Origin: Vitellaria paradoxa
Lineage: Eukaryota > Streptophyta > Magnoliopsida > Ericales > Sapotaceae
Assembly (NCBI GenBank): GCA_019916065.1
Contig: CM034233.1
Span: forward strand, 13,681,009 to 13,745,008
DNA: 64,000 nucleotides
Direction: 5' to 3'
Below, piece after piece: positions 47,368-60,600 of this stretch. Positions within the stretch are counted from its first letter, which is position 1. The number at the start of each line of letters is the position of its first letter. Both the position numbers and the translations under genes were made by a program. Below the pieces are notes generated by a model. It worked only from the letters and a program-made list of their open reading frames with translations, was not told the origin of the DNA and did not search any database.

Positions 47368-50300
47368 ATGGACACAAGCAATGAACTTGAACCTCAAAAT
47401 AATAGCAACAGACAACTCTTCTCGGACTTTGATCAAAGCACGAGCAAACAGGAAAGTGAAAATGACATACCAACCATTACAGATACAAAGAATTTTGAGT
47501 CATGTGTTCAAAAGGTTGTATCAGAAGAATCTTTTGTACAGAGAAGAGTTAGCTCACGATTGAAGAACCTACCTGAAAGTAAAAGACCTTATTATGGCAC
47601 TTCTAGAAGGGACTTGTTCCAGCAGTCAAAGGACAAAAATAAGCGAGAAAATGTCAATGATAATCACTTTATACAAAAGAGTTCACCAAGCGTGAGTAGA
47701 AAAGGGGATGTTGACAAAATATGTAAAAGTGCGCCAAACAATCAAGGTTCTAGGAGTGATTTGGCAAATTCGAATGAAGCTACATGTTCTGCTATTGCTA
47801 ACAATGGGAATATTGATTCAAAAATAGAGAATTCCAAATGTTTGGATGGTTGTAATTCTTCACTCAATACTGATGGAAAAAGTGCCTATGCAAGGGTGAA
47901 AGAGACATTGAGAATTTACAACAGTCATTATCTTCGCTTTGTTCAGGTGATTAAATTTTAAAATAATATTTCTTGGAGAAACAAATACTTGTTTATAATC
48001 TTTTTGATTTGGCTATAATTGTACAAGGACAAGCTAGTACTTGTTATTCAAAAACAAACTTATTATTTTTTTAATCTATATTCTTATATAGATAAATTAT
48101 CATATAGAGTGGACTACATATCCTTTTATGTTTCTTTTAGATTGATTAAGATTCAACTCCCTCTAGGGGGAATAGTACAAGTAGGGGTGGCGATATATGA
48201 CACAATCCACTCACACAACACGGAAGAGCCTGTTTGGCGTAAGTTTTGCTCATTGAAAGTCCTTTATGAAAGAAGTTTTAAAAAAATAGTGTTTGGTAAG
48301 AAAAAATTGAGTTATATTAAATAGTAATAAGTATAAATAAAGTAAAAAATGATATATGTAATTAGAAAATAATGGATTATATTTTTTTAACTTGAAAGTA
48401 TCATGGATATATAATGGACTTTCAGAAAATAGGCTTTTGCTAGAAGTCCTTCAACATGATTTACCAAACGTCCCAAAAAATGCAGGAAGTCGTTAGAAAG
48501 TCCTTTTGAATTGAAAAATAGTTCCAAGAAGTTTTGCCAAATATGCATAAAATGTGGCTTTGCACTTTTGCATAAATGAGGTTAAGGTCATATGATGCGA
48601 ACAAATCATTTTTGCCTAATCGATATTGGCTAGAGGTGACATAGGCCTAATGACCCGGAATCCCAAGCTTGGCCCATCCTATTTTTTTTGGACTCAAGAA
48701 AAATTTTGAGCTTGTTTAGCTACATTGGTTAGGGGATTGCAAAAATTGGTCTAGCCTCTGTCTGGCCCAATTTAGTTAAAATATTTATATTTTCTTATAA
48801 AAAATACTTGTTTTATTACTAAACTATTTATTTTTGTAATTTTTGAAATTAACTTTTAGCTAAAAAATAATTTAAAATATATTTAAAACTAAATGGGATT
48901 AAGTGGGTGAGTTGGGATTCAAAATCTAGACCTTATATTTTTTTTTAAGGGTCGGCCTGATTGCTAATACAATATTATTAAGGCTATTCGAGCCCGACCC
49001 ATGTCAACCCTTTGTGGCATGTTATATTAATCGGGCTAAGAGATTAATCCAAATAACCACGATCCATTTAAACATGTTTAAACCCATTTATTTTAAGAGA
49101 TAATTTTAGACTTTCATTATTTTTGAAAAAATAAAGTTTTGATTGATTTTATTAGGAGGTGTATTTGTATGTATCTAATGCGAATTTATAATCACATTAA
49201 TTTTTGTACATGAAATAGGTTTAATTGTGTCACGTCATGTTAGTAATTAACAAAATCTATTTAATAAATGAGTTACTCATGTCTGTGTTATTTGTCCAGT
49301 TTAATAAATGGGTTATTAGTGTTAGCTAACATGACATATTTAATAAATGAGTTACATGTGTCATGTCGTGTAGAATGTTTTAAGAAGCCTGGATACGGAT
49401 ATAATATGGGTATGGACATCGATATGACAATTTTAGAAAAATGAGAATACGGACACGGTAGGGATATGTTCTAAAAATTGTAAATTTTATATATTTTTAT
49501 TAGCTATATATATGAGTATAACATCCACAACAAAACTAATTTAATATTAAATATACAAAACATAACAAAATATAAGTTATAATTTTATAATTTTAGGAGT
49601 TTCAGCTATTCAAATATAGATTTATTTTAATTGTATATTAAAAAAATGATAAAAAAAATAGGACATGCCATGTCATGTGGCATGTCTGACACATATCTTA
49701 GAGTGTTTACGAGTATGTGTGTCCGATATGTGTGGGATATGGATACAACATCCATTTTGAAGTGTCCATGCTTCCTAGACCATGTTTAATAAATGAGTTG
49801 TGTTTGTGTTTGGGGATATATCACACTTAGTTAATTGTCTCATGTTCAGATTAGGCTTATTTATGACATGACGTGTTTAGACACTTTATACCGAATTGCC
49901 ACCCCTAAGTACTAGCCTCCTTGATGAATCCATAGTTTTGGCCATTAAGCCACATGAGCTCAATGATCCCTCATGAACGATAGTGTCATGTAACCATTTA
50001 GGTGCCCGTGGTTGAAGAACCAACCACATGGGAGGTTTCCTGAGCCTTACTCTAGGCTAAAAATTATAAGCCTTCAAGATTCCAAGTATAAATTGCTAGC
50101 AGTGTATTCTCATAAGCTAAGGTAGAGTAGCTATATAAATTCAACCTCATAGCATATTCAAAGCAGCTACCGGCCATCAGGAGATCCACACTGAAGTTGG
50201 CGAATTTATATCATTTACAAAATAGTAAGTGAGCTCCTTTTGAATTTTAAGATTTGAATTCATTTGTGGTTAAAATGTTGTGATTTTAATTTATTTTTGG

Positions 50301-50742
50301 AGTTGACCGGTATGACATGGATAAATTACACTTCTAATTATTTATGTTCATGGAATTTTACAAGGAAAGATTAAGCTTATAAGGCTTGTGATTTTTCATA
50401 GGAAAGGCAAAAGAAATCCAAGGAAAGGGAGGTCCACAATCGGACAAATGATAAAGGTACAAAACGCAAGGTAAGGATCTTGACCTTCACAACACTATTC
50501 TTTTGTTAGAGGAGCTTATACATGTTCCTTGAAAAACGATTTGTCAGCCTTCAATTTTGATCAATGTGCACAAGAGTCTTCTTTAGTATGTCTTATTCAC
50601 ACCATTTAACTTTCAGATTTTCCATTATTTAATTTATTTCTTTTTTCAAACCAGTTTGGCCCCGTGTCACCTTTCCTTTTACACCAGACTACTGCCTTTA
50701 ATTTCAGGTCATCTAAATATTGCTATTCCCCTTTTTTAACAG

Positions 50743-50778
<36 letters not shown>

Positions 50779-53700
50779 TAAACAGAAAATATTTTATTAA
50801 ATATATAGAATTTTTTACGTAGTCAGAGGATGAGGCGATGAGCAGTCCTCAATACGAAAGCATACATTACAACATTGTTTGCAATGGTAAGCAAATTCCC
50901 TTGAATTGCAAACAATGGAATAGAATTAAAATCTGTTAAAATGGAAACACAAAACGAAGTTATGAATTGAATCTTCTCCCACAGTTCCTCCATTGCACTT
51001 CTGTCCTCAAATTCCCTTGAATTCCATTCTTTCCAAATAGTCCAAAGAGTTGCAACCACTGTTGTTTTCCATATAATCTTCCTTTTCTTGCTGTGTCCGA
51101 AACCACAATGATCAATACACATGATTTCGGCTTAACCCAGCTTAATTTTGCACAAGAAAAAAGTCTATTACATAGCGCTCAAGCAACCAGGAAGTGGAGA
51201 AATAAATGATTCACTGTTTTGCTGTCCGTCGCAAAGTACACACCATTGAGGTGGTAATGCTAGGGATGGTCGTCATCACACCATTGAGGGTCTTGTTAGG
51301 AGTGTTGTGGGGCTTTCACTTAGTTTTGTAGTTCTTTCTTTTGGAGATAAGTAGTAGGGAATAAGCCAAGTGGTTTTGTCATCTTATGGAGGCAATATAG
51401 GTGTAGGAGGGACTGTTGGGTCATTGGAGGGAGTCCCTCTGCTTGGGTGGCCTGTGATGTGAGGCACTATGCACTTTGGCTTAGCTGTGGGCCTTTGTTT
51501 GTTAAGGAGCGGATCTACACGTCATTTCACAAGGCTGAAATGTGGCTCCCACAGCATGAGCCAGTGTCTGATTTGGATCACACAGAATTTGCTACATTGA
51601 TCTGTATTTCTTTTGCTTATGTTAAAACTGAGCTTCAAATTGTAGGAGAAGACTGCCTCGTCTTAACCTCTTTGAGCTCCCAAAGGAGCGACAGTACTCT
51701 GTTCTTGGAAGAATATCCCCAATCAATGGGTCTAAAAGAAGCAAATATGGTTCCAAATTTCCCAGCTTAATTTCCCGCGTTTCAAAATAAACCAACTAAT
51801 AGCATTCAATTTAACTGTGCAAAACAGGAGAGGTGTTTAGTGATGGCAGGAGACCAACTTGCCTGTAAAGTGAATAAATATGTGCAGTAGCATTTACTTT
51901 TATCCTCTTGGGACTGATTTTCTTCTCTTTATTAGATAGTCATTTGTTTATTCCATCTCCACAATTTAACATTGTCCTGTTTTTATCCAAGTTTGTTCAT
52001 TATCGTCTCTGGTTATATCTTGTAATAATAATATATTTTTGGATCTCCTTGTTCACGATGGTAGTTTAGCAGTGGTAAACATTTCTTTAAACAACATGTG
52101 GTTAGTCAAAATATTGTGCAATGCTTAATTGTGCTGGCTTTCTTTTCACTCTTGTTCTTTTATTATTTTTCCATTCTTAATCTGGGTGAAAGGGACAAAA
52201 GAAGGGCACTTCTTACCCTTCAGAGCCAGGAAGCTATCTTAGGAGGGCCATAGCAATCAAATTTATTGCATAGAAGTAAATAATGTCTGGGGGAGATCTT
52301 GATAATCCTTCATTTTCCTATATAAAAGCTGGTGTCACTTGACTCACATTGTCAATTCTATTTAAAGAGGATACCATACACTGCTCATTACTTTTCTTCA
52401 CTTGCAATGATTTCACTAACATTTGCAGAAAAAGGATGCTACGGAGGATGTTAAACACTCGTCGTCGCGACCTGATCTGAAAGCAGTATCCAAGGTAAGT
52501 CATTCACCAATGGCTAGCAATTATATTGGATTCGAAGGCTTTAATTGGAAGGTTTTGAAATGGTTTAGGAAATGCAGACCCCTTGGAAAAGATCATGCCA
52601 GATATCTGCTGCTAATATTGAATTGCTTTTGCAATTTCATTGGTTGGTTATTAAATTATTTATCTGGTTTTTAGATCTAATTGATCGTTTGGATGATCAC
52701 ACGATCAATATATATACATATATTTAAGTTACTTGTAGCCCATGTTCAATATTTTGAAAGATCTTTGATGAGGTGTGGTGCAGTTCAACCTAGAAGAAAG
52801 CTTATGATAGGTTTGTTGATGGATTGGGTTAGATTTTATTATTGTTTGATGGGTAAGTATGGGTGGTATGTGTGTTGGTGCCGGGGCGGCGGGGAGGGGA
52901 GCAAGTGACTGTGATCTAGTTGGCAATTTGGACTAGAAAGTTTCAGGTTGTGGACCTCAAGCAGTTACAACTTGGGCTTTTTAGGGAAACTCAATTGCTT
53001 TCCATATTGGTAATGCTTGAAAATCTCAGTGTAATAAAAGCATATTCAAACAGTGGAGAGCATTAAGCGGGGCAGTAATTTATTCTACCTGTTTTGTTAA
53101 TTTTGGTTTATGCCATGACAGTGACAACAGATGTGAAATACTTTGTAGATTAAGATTACTGCTGTTATATCCTTTGCAACATAGTGATGTTGAATACCTT
53201 TTTGTTTTTGCTTTTAAATTCATGACAGATGTTGGAGATGAAAGCAATTTTATACCCTAAAAAGAGATTTGGTCATCTACCTGGTTCGTGAACCACTGCA
53301 ATCTTGATTACACTCTGATTTGGGTACATAATGATTTTATACTTTGTCAGGTTCTACTTGGCCATACTATAAATACTTGCTTTGAACAGAGTATTACTAT
53401 TCATTTATTTTCCCTTCTTTTCCTTTAAAGATATTCAAATAATGCAGCCAAAACCATTTTGAAATACTGGTCCAGTGTGGGCACAACCTTTGAAATTGAG
53501 GGCTGTGTTATTGGTTCTATTCTAATGTTTATTTGGGAAAACAAAAGAAGAAAAGAAAGGAAATTTAGCCTATTGCTACTGCAATATTGGTAAAGTACCT
53601 CCCATTGTGGATAGAGAACTCACATCTGCTTTTTTTGTGCAGGTATCGATGTTGGGCATCAATTTTATTCACGCTCTGAAATGGTTGCCGTAGGTTTTCA

Positions 53701-54588
53701 TCGCCACTGGTTGAATGGAATCGATTACATGGGAAAAACTTACAGCAAAATGGTAATGTCTCCACAGAGAGTTCATGGAAGGTGTTCTAGAAGTTATTTG
53801 CTACCTTTTTTTTCATTTCTTTTTTCACATCTAAGATAGTTGTTATTTCACTCTAGAATGTTGCTTGTTTGTATTTTTTTACGTAGTTAGGTTCTTGTCC
53901 AAATAACCATCCTTCACCTTGTGCCTGATTCTGTTTTTGAAAACTGAATATATTGTTTATACGTGACATGATGCACACAGACATTGAAAACTAAAGTGAT
54001 TCAAAAGCTTAGAATTTTAGCTGAAGCAAAATGATAATACTGGACCATGTTTGGTCAGTTAGATCAGCAAAATGATTTTGCCATGGTTTTGACTGTTTTA
54101 AATATATATGTGTCCAAAATTTTAGTATTCTTCTGATTTATGACTGACAATGATTCATACTCTATTTTATTTTCAGATGCCATAGGTTAGGCTTGTAACG
54201 ACATTGGCGGGACCAGCAGTGGGTGCTGGCACCTTTATGCTATGTTAGCTTTGTATTCTCAAGTTTTGAGGATTGAAACTCCAGTGTTTGCATAGTAATC
54301 ACTTGAAACACCTCCACCTCAACACCTGCACCCAAAAAAAAAAAGGAAATTCCATTCTGTCTCTCTTTTCCTTATATTCAGTTCTGATTATTTAGTACAG
54401 CACGTTTAAAATGGTTTGTCCATATAAGATGCTCTGTGTTTAGTTTTACACTACTACATTATGTACCTTTGTCAGTAGCTGTTTTGGTAGCGATCATCTT
54501 TCAGCGAACTCTATGCTATGTTGGTCTGATTGTTAAATTAAGATTAAGCCTGCCATGGTGATTTCTCCCTCTCTCTACCTTTTTTCTT

Positions 54589-54620
<32 letters not shown>

Positions 54621-57600
54621 TTATTATTTTGCAGCATTTGTGGTTTCAAAGGACACCTCTTTTTCTTTTTCCCTCTTTAAACAATATTACCAAGTGCTTT
54701 CAGTTATATTTGTTTACATTAATTTTGCAGAAGGAGTATAAAGGCTATACCTTCCCACTGGCAGTAGCAATTGTGTTATCTGGTCAATATGAGGATGATC
54801 TTGATAATTTGGAAGATGTTTGGTACACCGGTCAAGGTGGAAATGACTTGCTCGGTGATAAGCGTCAATTCAAGGATCAAGAAATGTCTCGTGGTAATTT
54901 GGCACTTAAGGCGAGTAAATTGCTAACTTTGCAGTTTCCTTCTGTATAGTTAACATCACATGGATGTGTTTGTGCATGGTCCACTATATTTAGGTCTCAG
55001 AATGTAAAATGGCGAAAACTTCCCTTCTTGGTATTGAAGTTCATTTTTCCACATTTATTCTCTCTGTTTTTCCTTTGCTATATCTTTGCAAGTCATGAAA
55101 CTAATTGCTTGAAAGTTTATTATAGTTTAATTCTTCGTTGTTAATTGATGTGTTGGTGATTAATAATTTAACATGCTAATTCCTAGCGAAAAGGATCAAA
55201 CATAATCTTCAAATATGTTTCTGCTGCTATTTTGTGATTTGATCATATACAAACCAAACCAAGCCTTTTCCCACTAGGTGGGGTCGGCTATATGGATTTG
55301 ACGACGCCAATCAAATCTGTTTAGGGCCATGTCCTCCGTTAGATCCAAGTAAGCAAGGTCATGTTTAATAGTTTCTTTCCAATTCCTATTGAGTTTTCCT
55401 CTTCCTCTCCTACTCCTGGCAATCTCTATGCTTTTACACCTTCTAACAGGTGCCTCCGTTGGACGCCTTCTAACATGGCCGAACCATTTTAATCGATTTT
55501 CTCTCATTTATCTTCAATCGGTGATATTCCTACTTTGTCCCTAATCTCATCGTTCCTAATTCTATCTCTCCTTGTAATCCCGCACATCCATCTTAGCATT
55601 CTCATCTCTACAACTGCTATCTTCTGAACATGATTATGTTTTACTGCCAAACACTCTGATCCATATAGCAACACTGGTCTTACTGCCACCTTATAATACT
55701 TTCCTTTTACCTTGAGGGGGACTTTTCGATCGCACAAGACCCCCGAAGCACTCCTCCATTTGGTTCACCCAGCCTGAATCCTGTGACTTACATTAGTATC
55801 AATCCTTCCATCTTGTTGCACCATAAATCCCAGGCACCTAAAGTTTTCTTTCTCTACAATCTTTTGTGTGCCTAAATTTATTTCTATGCTAACAGTTACT
55901 CTACTTTGACTAAATTTGCATTCCATATATTTCGTTTTGCATCAACTTAGCCAAAACCCTTTTGTCTCTAACGTTTCTCGCCACAATTCTAGTTTTGCAT
56001 TCACTCCTTCTTTCGTCTCATCTACTAAAACAATATGACTTGATCATATACAATTAAAAAAAAAACAGCGAGTAATGCTATTTAAATTATGCAGGAAAAA
56101 TCTCTCTTTAAGTGATCTTGATAAAGTACTGGTTGCTTGATATCATTAATGAAAGTGGGAATTAGACAGATTGGTTCTGTTTTTTTCTCTGCAATGTTTC
56201 TCGTATTATATGCTGCTTGACACCTAATTATCCAAGAGTTCTCATGCACTTAATATCGATTTTTGACGCAATTATGAGGCCTCAAACATGAAAATCTGAA
56301 AACATTTGAACTGTATTGCTTTTTCATGTTGTGTATCTCATGGTTATGAAAAGAATATTTGATCCTTGGCAAGGCAGTTTAGTAAACTATGAAATCCGCT
56401 GTATATGCATACAATATTTTTTTCAAGTGATAAGGCACGTAGCAAATGGTTAAATTGTAAAGTTTCCCAACAATCTGCAATAGGTGCGCTTAGATGTGAC
56501 TTTTTTGTTTGACCATTTAGAGTTTACACTTTATTTTATCTGAATGCAGAATAATATGGAGCAATCAGTGCCTGTTAGAGTTGTAAGGGGGCATAAATCT
56601 GATCCTAGTTATGGTGGCAAAATTTACACATATGATGGTTTGTACAAGGTGGGTATGTGGCCGTCTTAATTAATATTTTTCACCCTCATTACAAAGCACT
56701 TCTTATTTTGAAACATGCTAATACACTACTAAATTAGGAAAAAAAGGCATTGCTTGTTGGGTGAAGTTCAATCTTAGTTTTTAGGCAGAACTGTAATGGA
56801 AACATAATTAGTTGATTTGGATAGTAATCTAGCAGTGCTCATGAGTGTATTGGACTGCATTTGATTCGGTGCTCACAAAGTGGCTTGTGGATTGCTGAGC
56901 CATATTACCTGCATTCACATTCCTATTTCTCTGAACTTGTTTGCTTGTACCATGTCACAAATTGATCCATTTTTCATCTTTTGTGCTCTTTTATGCACTT
57001 ATAATTTGCCCTTATGTTTGTCAAGGACAGTTTATCTATTGGTTTCTCAAATGAATGGAATGCAGGGCATTACTAGTGTCAACAGATTCATTTATTTTGG
57101 AAATTTTGAATTTTTTTGAGCAATCTGATATCTTTTATGCCAGTTATCAAGGATCAATTTTCCAGTTCTTGAAGCCATGCCTTTGAATGAATTTTTGTCC
57201 TTGGTCCTATCATTCCCATTCCCTTCAGCCCCTGTCGGCTGGCCCCCCTCATTCAAACACAGTCCTCTGGAATTTGGATATCCAGTTATTTTTATCACCC
57301 TCTAATTTAAATAAATCATGCTATAAACAACCGTCTAGAATATTATTTTCGGAATGGATGGATAATGCACTGGACCCCATCTAGTGGGAAAAGGCTTGGT
57401 TTGGTTATGGATAATGCACTGGAATACACCTATAATTTAGTATTATTTTCCAAATGCCGCTTAAGCGACTATGCAAGATGATTCTATTTTGATTATGTTA
57501 TTTTTTTACATCGTTCAACACCATTGATTGAGAAGAATGAAAAAACATTGTTCATGTGGCCAACCTCAAGTAGTAGGGACAAGGCTTTATGGAGTTGAGA

Positions 57601-60600
57601 ATCTAACATGAATTTCAGCTAATCAGATTATGGCTTTACTTTGTCAACTTCTTTTTCATCACAACCTCTAACTTCATTTTGATTGATGATTCTATGTTTT
57701 CAGGTTGTTCAGTTTTTGCCTGAGAAAGGTGCTTCTGGTTTTGTAGTTTACAAGTATAGATTAGTGAGGGTTGAAGGGCAGCCAAAATTGACCACTAATC
57801 AGGTTATTATCAACTGCTCACATTTCATAATTTTCACATAAAATTTCTGGTTTATAGTTTATCTTTATGGTGTAGCAAGAACTAATGGTTAAAGCATATC
57901 TTGAAAAGTATAATGGTGATGATCCCAACCTGAGGTTTGTGCGTGTTTAGTTTCACATTGGAAGTTTGCAAAGAAGATTATGGTCTCAATTGTCAACTCC
58001 TTAGTCGACCCTTTTAGTTGAGCTCACTTGGTTAAAAATGGTATTCGAGTTGAACATGAAGGGATAACGAGGGAGATAACAACCCTGACCCGGGTTGATG
58101 TTGAGTTCCATATCCATGGTTTTTCATGAAAGATTTTGATATATAAATAGGAGCAATAAGCCTATATATCAACTTCTTAGCTACATTTGGGAATATTTTT
58201 GAAGTGCTAGAATGATTTCTCTGGTTTGGTAAGTGATAGTCCTATATTGAGCATATAAGTCCGTGCTCATGTTAATTACCCATTGAGCATAAATGATGTC
58301 ATAAATGATTGATTTGTTTGCTCTTAACTCTAGCTATAACTTCACCTCTATGCTTTCTTTCATCTTGGGCTACCCTAACTCTTGCTCTAGTCACCTCTGG
58401 TGTGTCTTGCTATTGAAGACGATTAACATTGTTCCTACCCATCGGTCAGTCCAGCTTGACATTGATCTACTGGGGGAGCGTCTGACATCTTTCATGGCAT
58501 CTCTGAGGAAGACGGCCAACAACGTTAACATGGGACTAGAGGGCAGTGATGTTATGTTTGAAATTGACGCGGCGGAACAAATCCAGTCTGCGATAGTGAA
58601 CCAACTTCGGGTAATGATAGAACAACTCTTGGCTTTCAACAAGCCCAAGAAGCCATGTAGTTAACCAATAGGCATTAATGAAGGTTGTTGTGGCCCTCTA
58701 GCGGAGCCTCGAGCCGCTGCCGCCGCTTTCGCTTCCATATGAGGTGGCGTCATTGGCCCTTGCCCATTTAGGGAAAGGCCTTCTAGGCTGCTACGATGGT
58801 AACTCCCTTATCTTTCCCATGGGTGTCCCAAGAGCTGGAGTCGTTACACCCCTCCCACACCTCGATGGCACTCTAGTACCAGTTGGCCCAACATTTAGAA
58901 GCCATCTCGTAATACTCGTCATCGGACATACCTCGCCACTGGGACCATCAACCTCCTCCTAGAATGAAGTTTCCAGTGTCGCACTTGTGAAGCTTTATTC
59001 TTATAATATTCACCTTTTATTCATATGCACGGCCAAAAGTCAGCTGTTCACAGCAGTGCCTCTACCAAGGTTCACCCTAGAACAACTGAAGTGTCATGTG
59101 TAGGACGTAGTGTAGCAAAAATGTTTTGGTGCCACTACGGGATTCAATTTTGGCTTGTGCTTCCTGTGTCTACCTAAGATATCATAGTGTGTGTTTGGTG
59201 TGCCAAATTTGGCCAAACATCTCCAAGTTTCTCCAATTTTTTTCAATTTCTCAAACTTTCTTCATACAAAATCTCCAATTTTCTCAAATTTTTATCAACT
59301 CTCTATAATTTTTTTTTTAAGTTTCACCAACTTTACACACTTTTTGAGAAATACACCAATCACCCAGCAATCCAAAATTTGCCTGTTTTATTTTATTTAT
59401 TTTTATTTTTTTGGGGCCAAAATTTGGCACCCCAAACTGGCTCATAACTTCCCAACCGCATAGGATACATAGTGCCTAAGTTTATGTGGTTTGACAATAA
59501 GCGCGGGGACACAAGGGAGCACGTAGTCATGTTCACTGACACCTTCATATTCCACGGAGCTAACAAGACCCTCCACTTGCGTGAATTCTCCAAATTGCTC
59601 GCTGATGGAGCGTACATATAGTATGCTAACCTCCCCACGGGCTCCTTGCCTTTATGGGTCGACTTGGTGAAAAAGTTCTCCATGCCATTTTTTTTTTTTT
59701 TGTGTGGAGGAAAGGCTTACCACTCTTCACCTGATTCGTGAATCTCAAAATTATAGGGAAGACCTCTTAATATATGTGAAGAGGTTTCGGTAGAAATTAA
59801 TTGATGTCCAAGACCCTCTCTGAAGATCACTTCGTTTTTTTTTTTTTTTTTTGGTAGGTAAGATAATTTTGGATTAATAGAGAAATAAGTTACAATATCT
59901 AGAGGGCATACCCTCGATGTACATCATATACATCATATACAAAAGACAGGCTTTAAAAGTGCATTTACAGGTTAGCAATATAGCTCTATAATTAGCCTAT
60001 ACAAAAGTTAGGGATCCCCCATTTTAAGCATATTGCAATGTTAATGGTAGTAGGATTAATGCTTTTGAGGTGGGAAGCTTTTAGCTTGATTTCATGCTTG
60101 ATCTTGTTGATAATTCCACGAAGAGCACTTGGTTAAGATTTTCATAGAGGGGATAATGACTAAAATATAAGATTCACCTAGTAAACCACAAATTTTTGAA
60201 CTTCTCGAGCCTTTGTGTTGCCACCTGAAACTTAAGCGAGACAGTGAGGTAGACGTCGTGGACGCCATGCCATTGCAATTCCGTGGGCTCCCCTTATTTA
60301 AACTTCTTTGGTACATGGCACCACCCTCGCAATGCACATTGGGTTGAGATGGCATCAACATGACCATCCTACTCCAAAGACCATTATCAAAAGAGGCAGT
60401 GCACCGACGAAGGGTCCCCATTCTTCCCTTCTTACATTTCCAACATCAATCTTTTTGGATCACTAGAATCAACACCACCCCTGACTAGACAAGATGAAGG
60501 AAAGTCATGGTTTTAATTAATTTTTATTAAAAATGTATGAATGTGGTATGATTCAATTACAAAAAAGGAGATAACAAAGATCATTAACTCAAAACTCTGT

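Noticed and set aside
51447..51770. 107-codon plus-strand ORF as a host gene
   Set aside because: No recognisable domain, lies inside a SUVH4 intron beside a LINE fragment, and could be chance or decayed element.
60092..60421. 109-codon minus-strand ORF as a gene
   Set aside because: No family recognised. It sits in repeat-rich intron DNA and is bordered by a poly-T retroposon mark.
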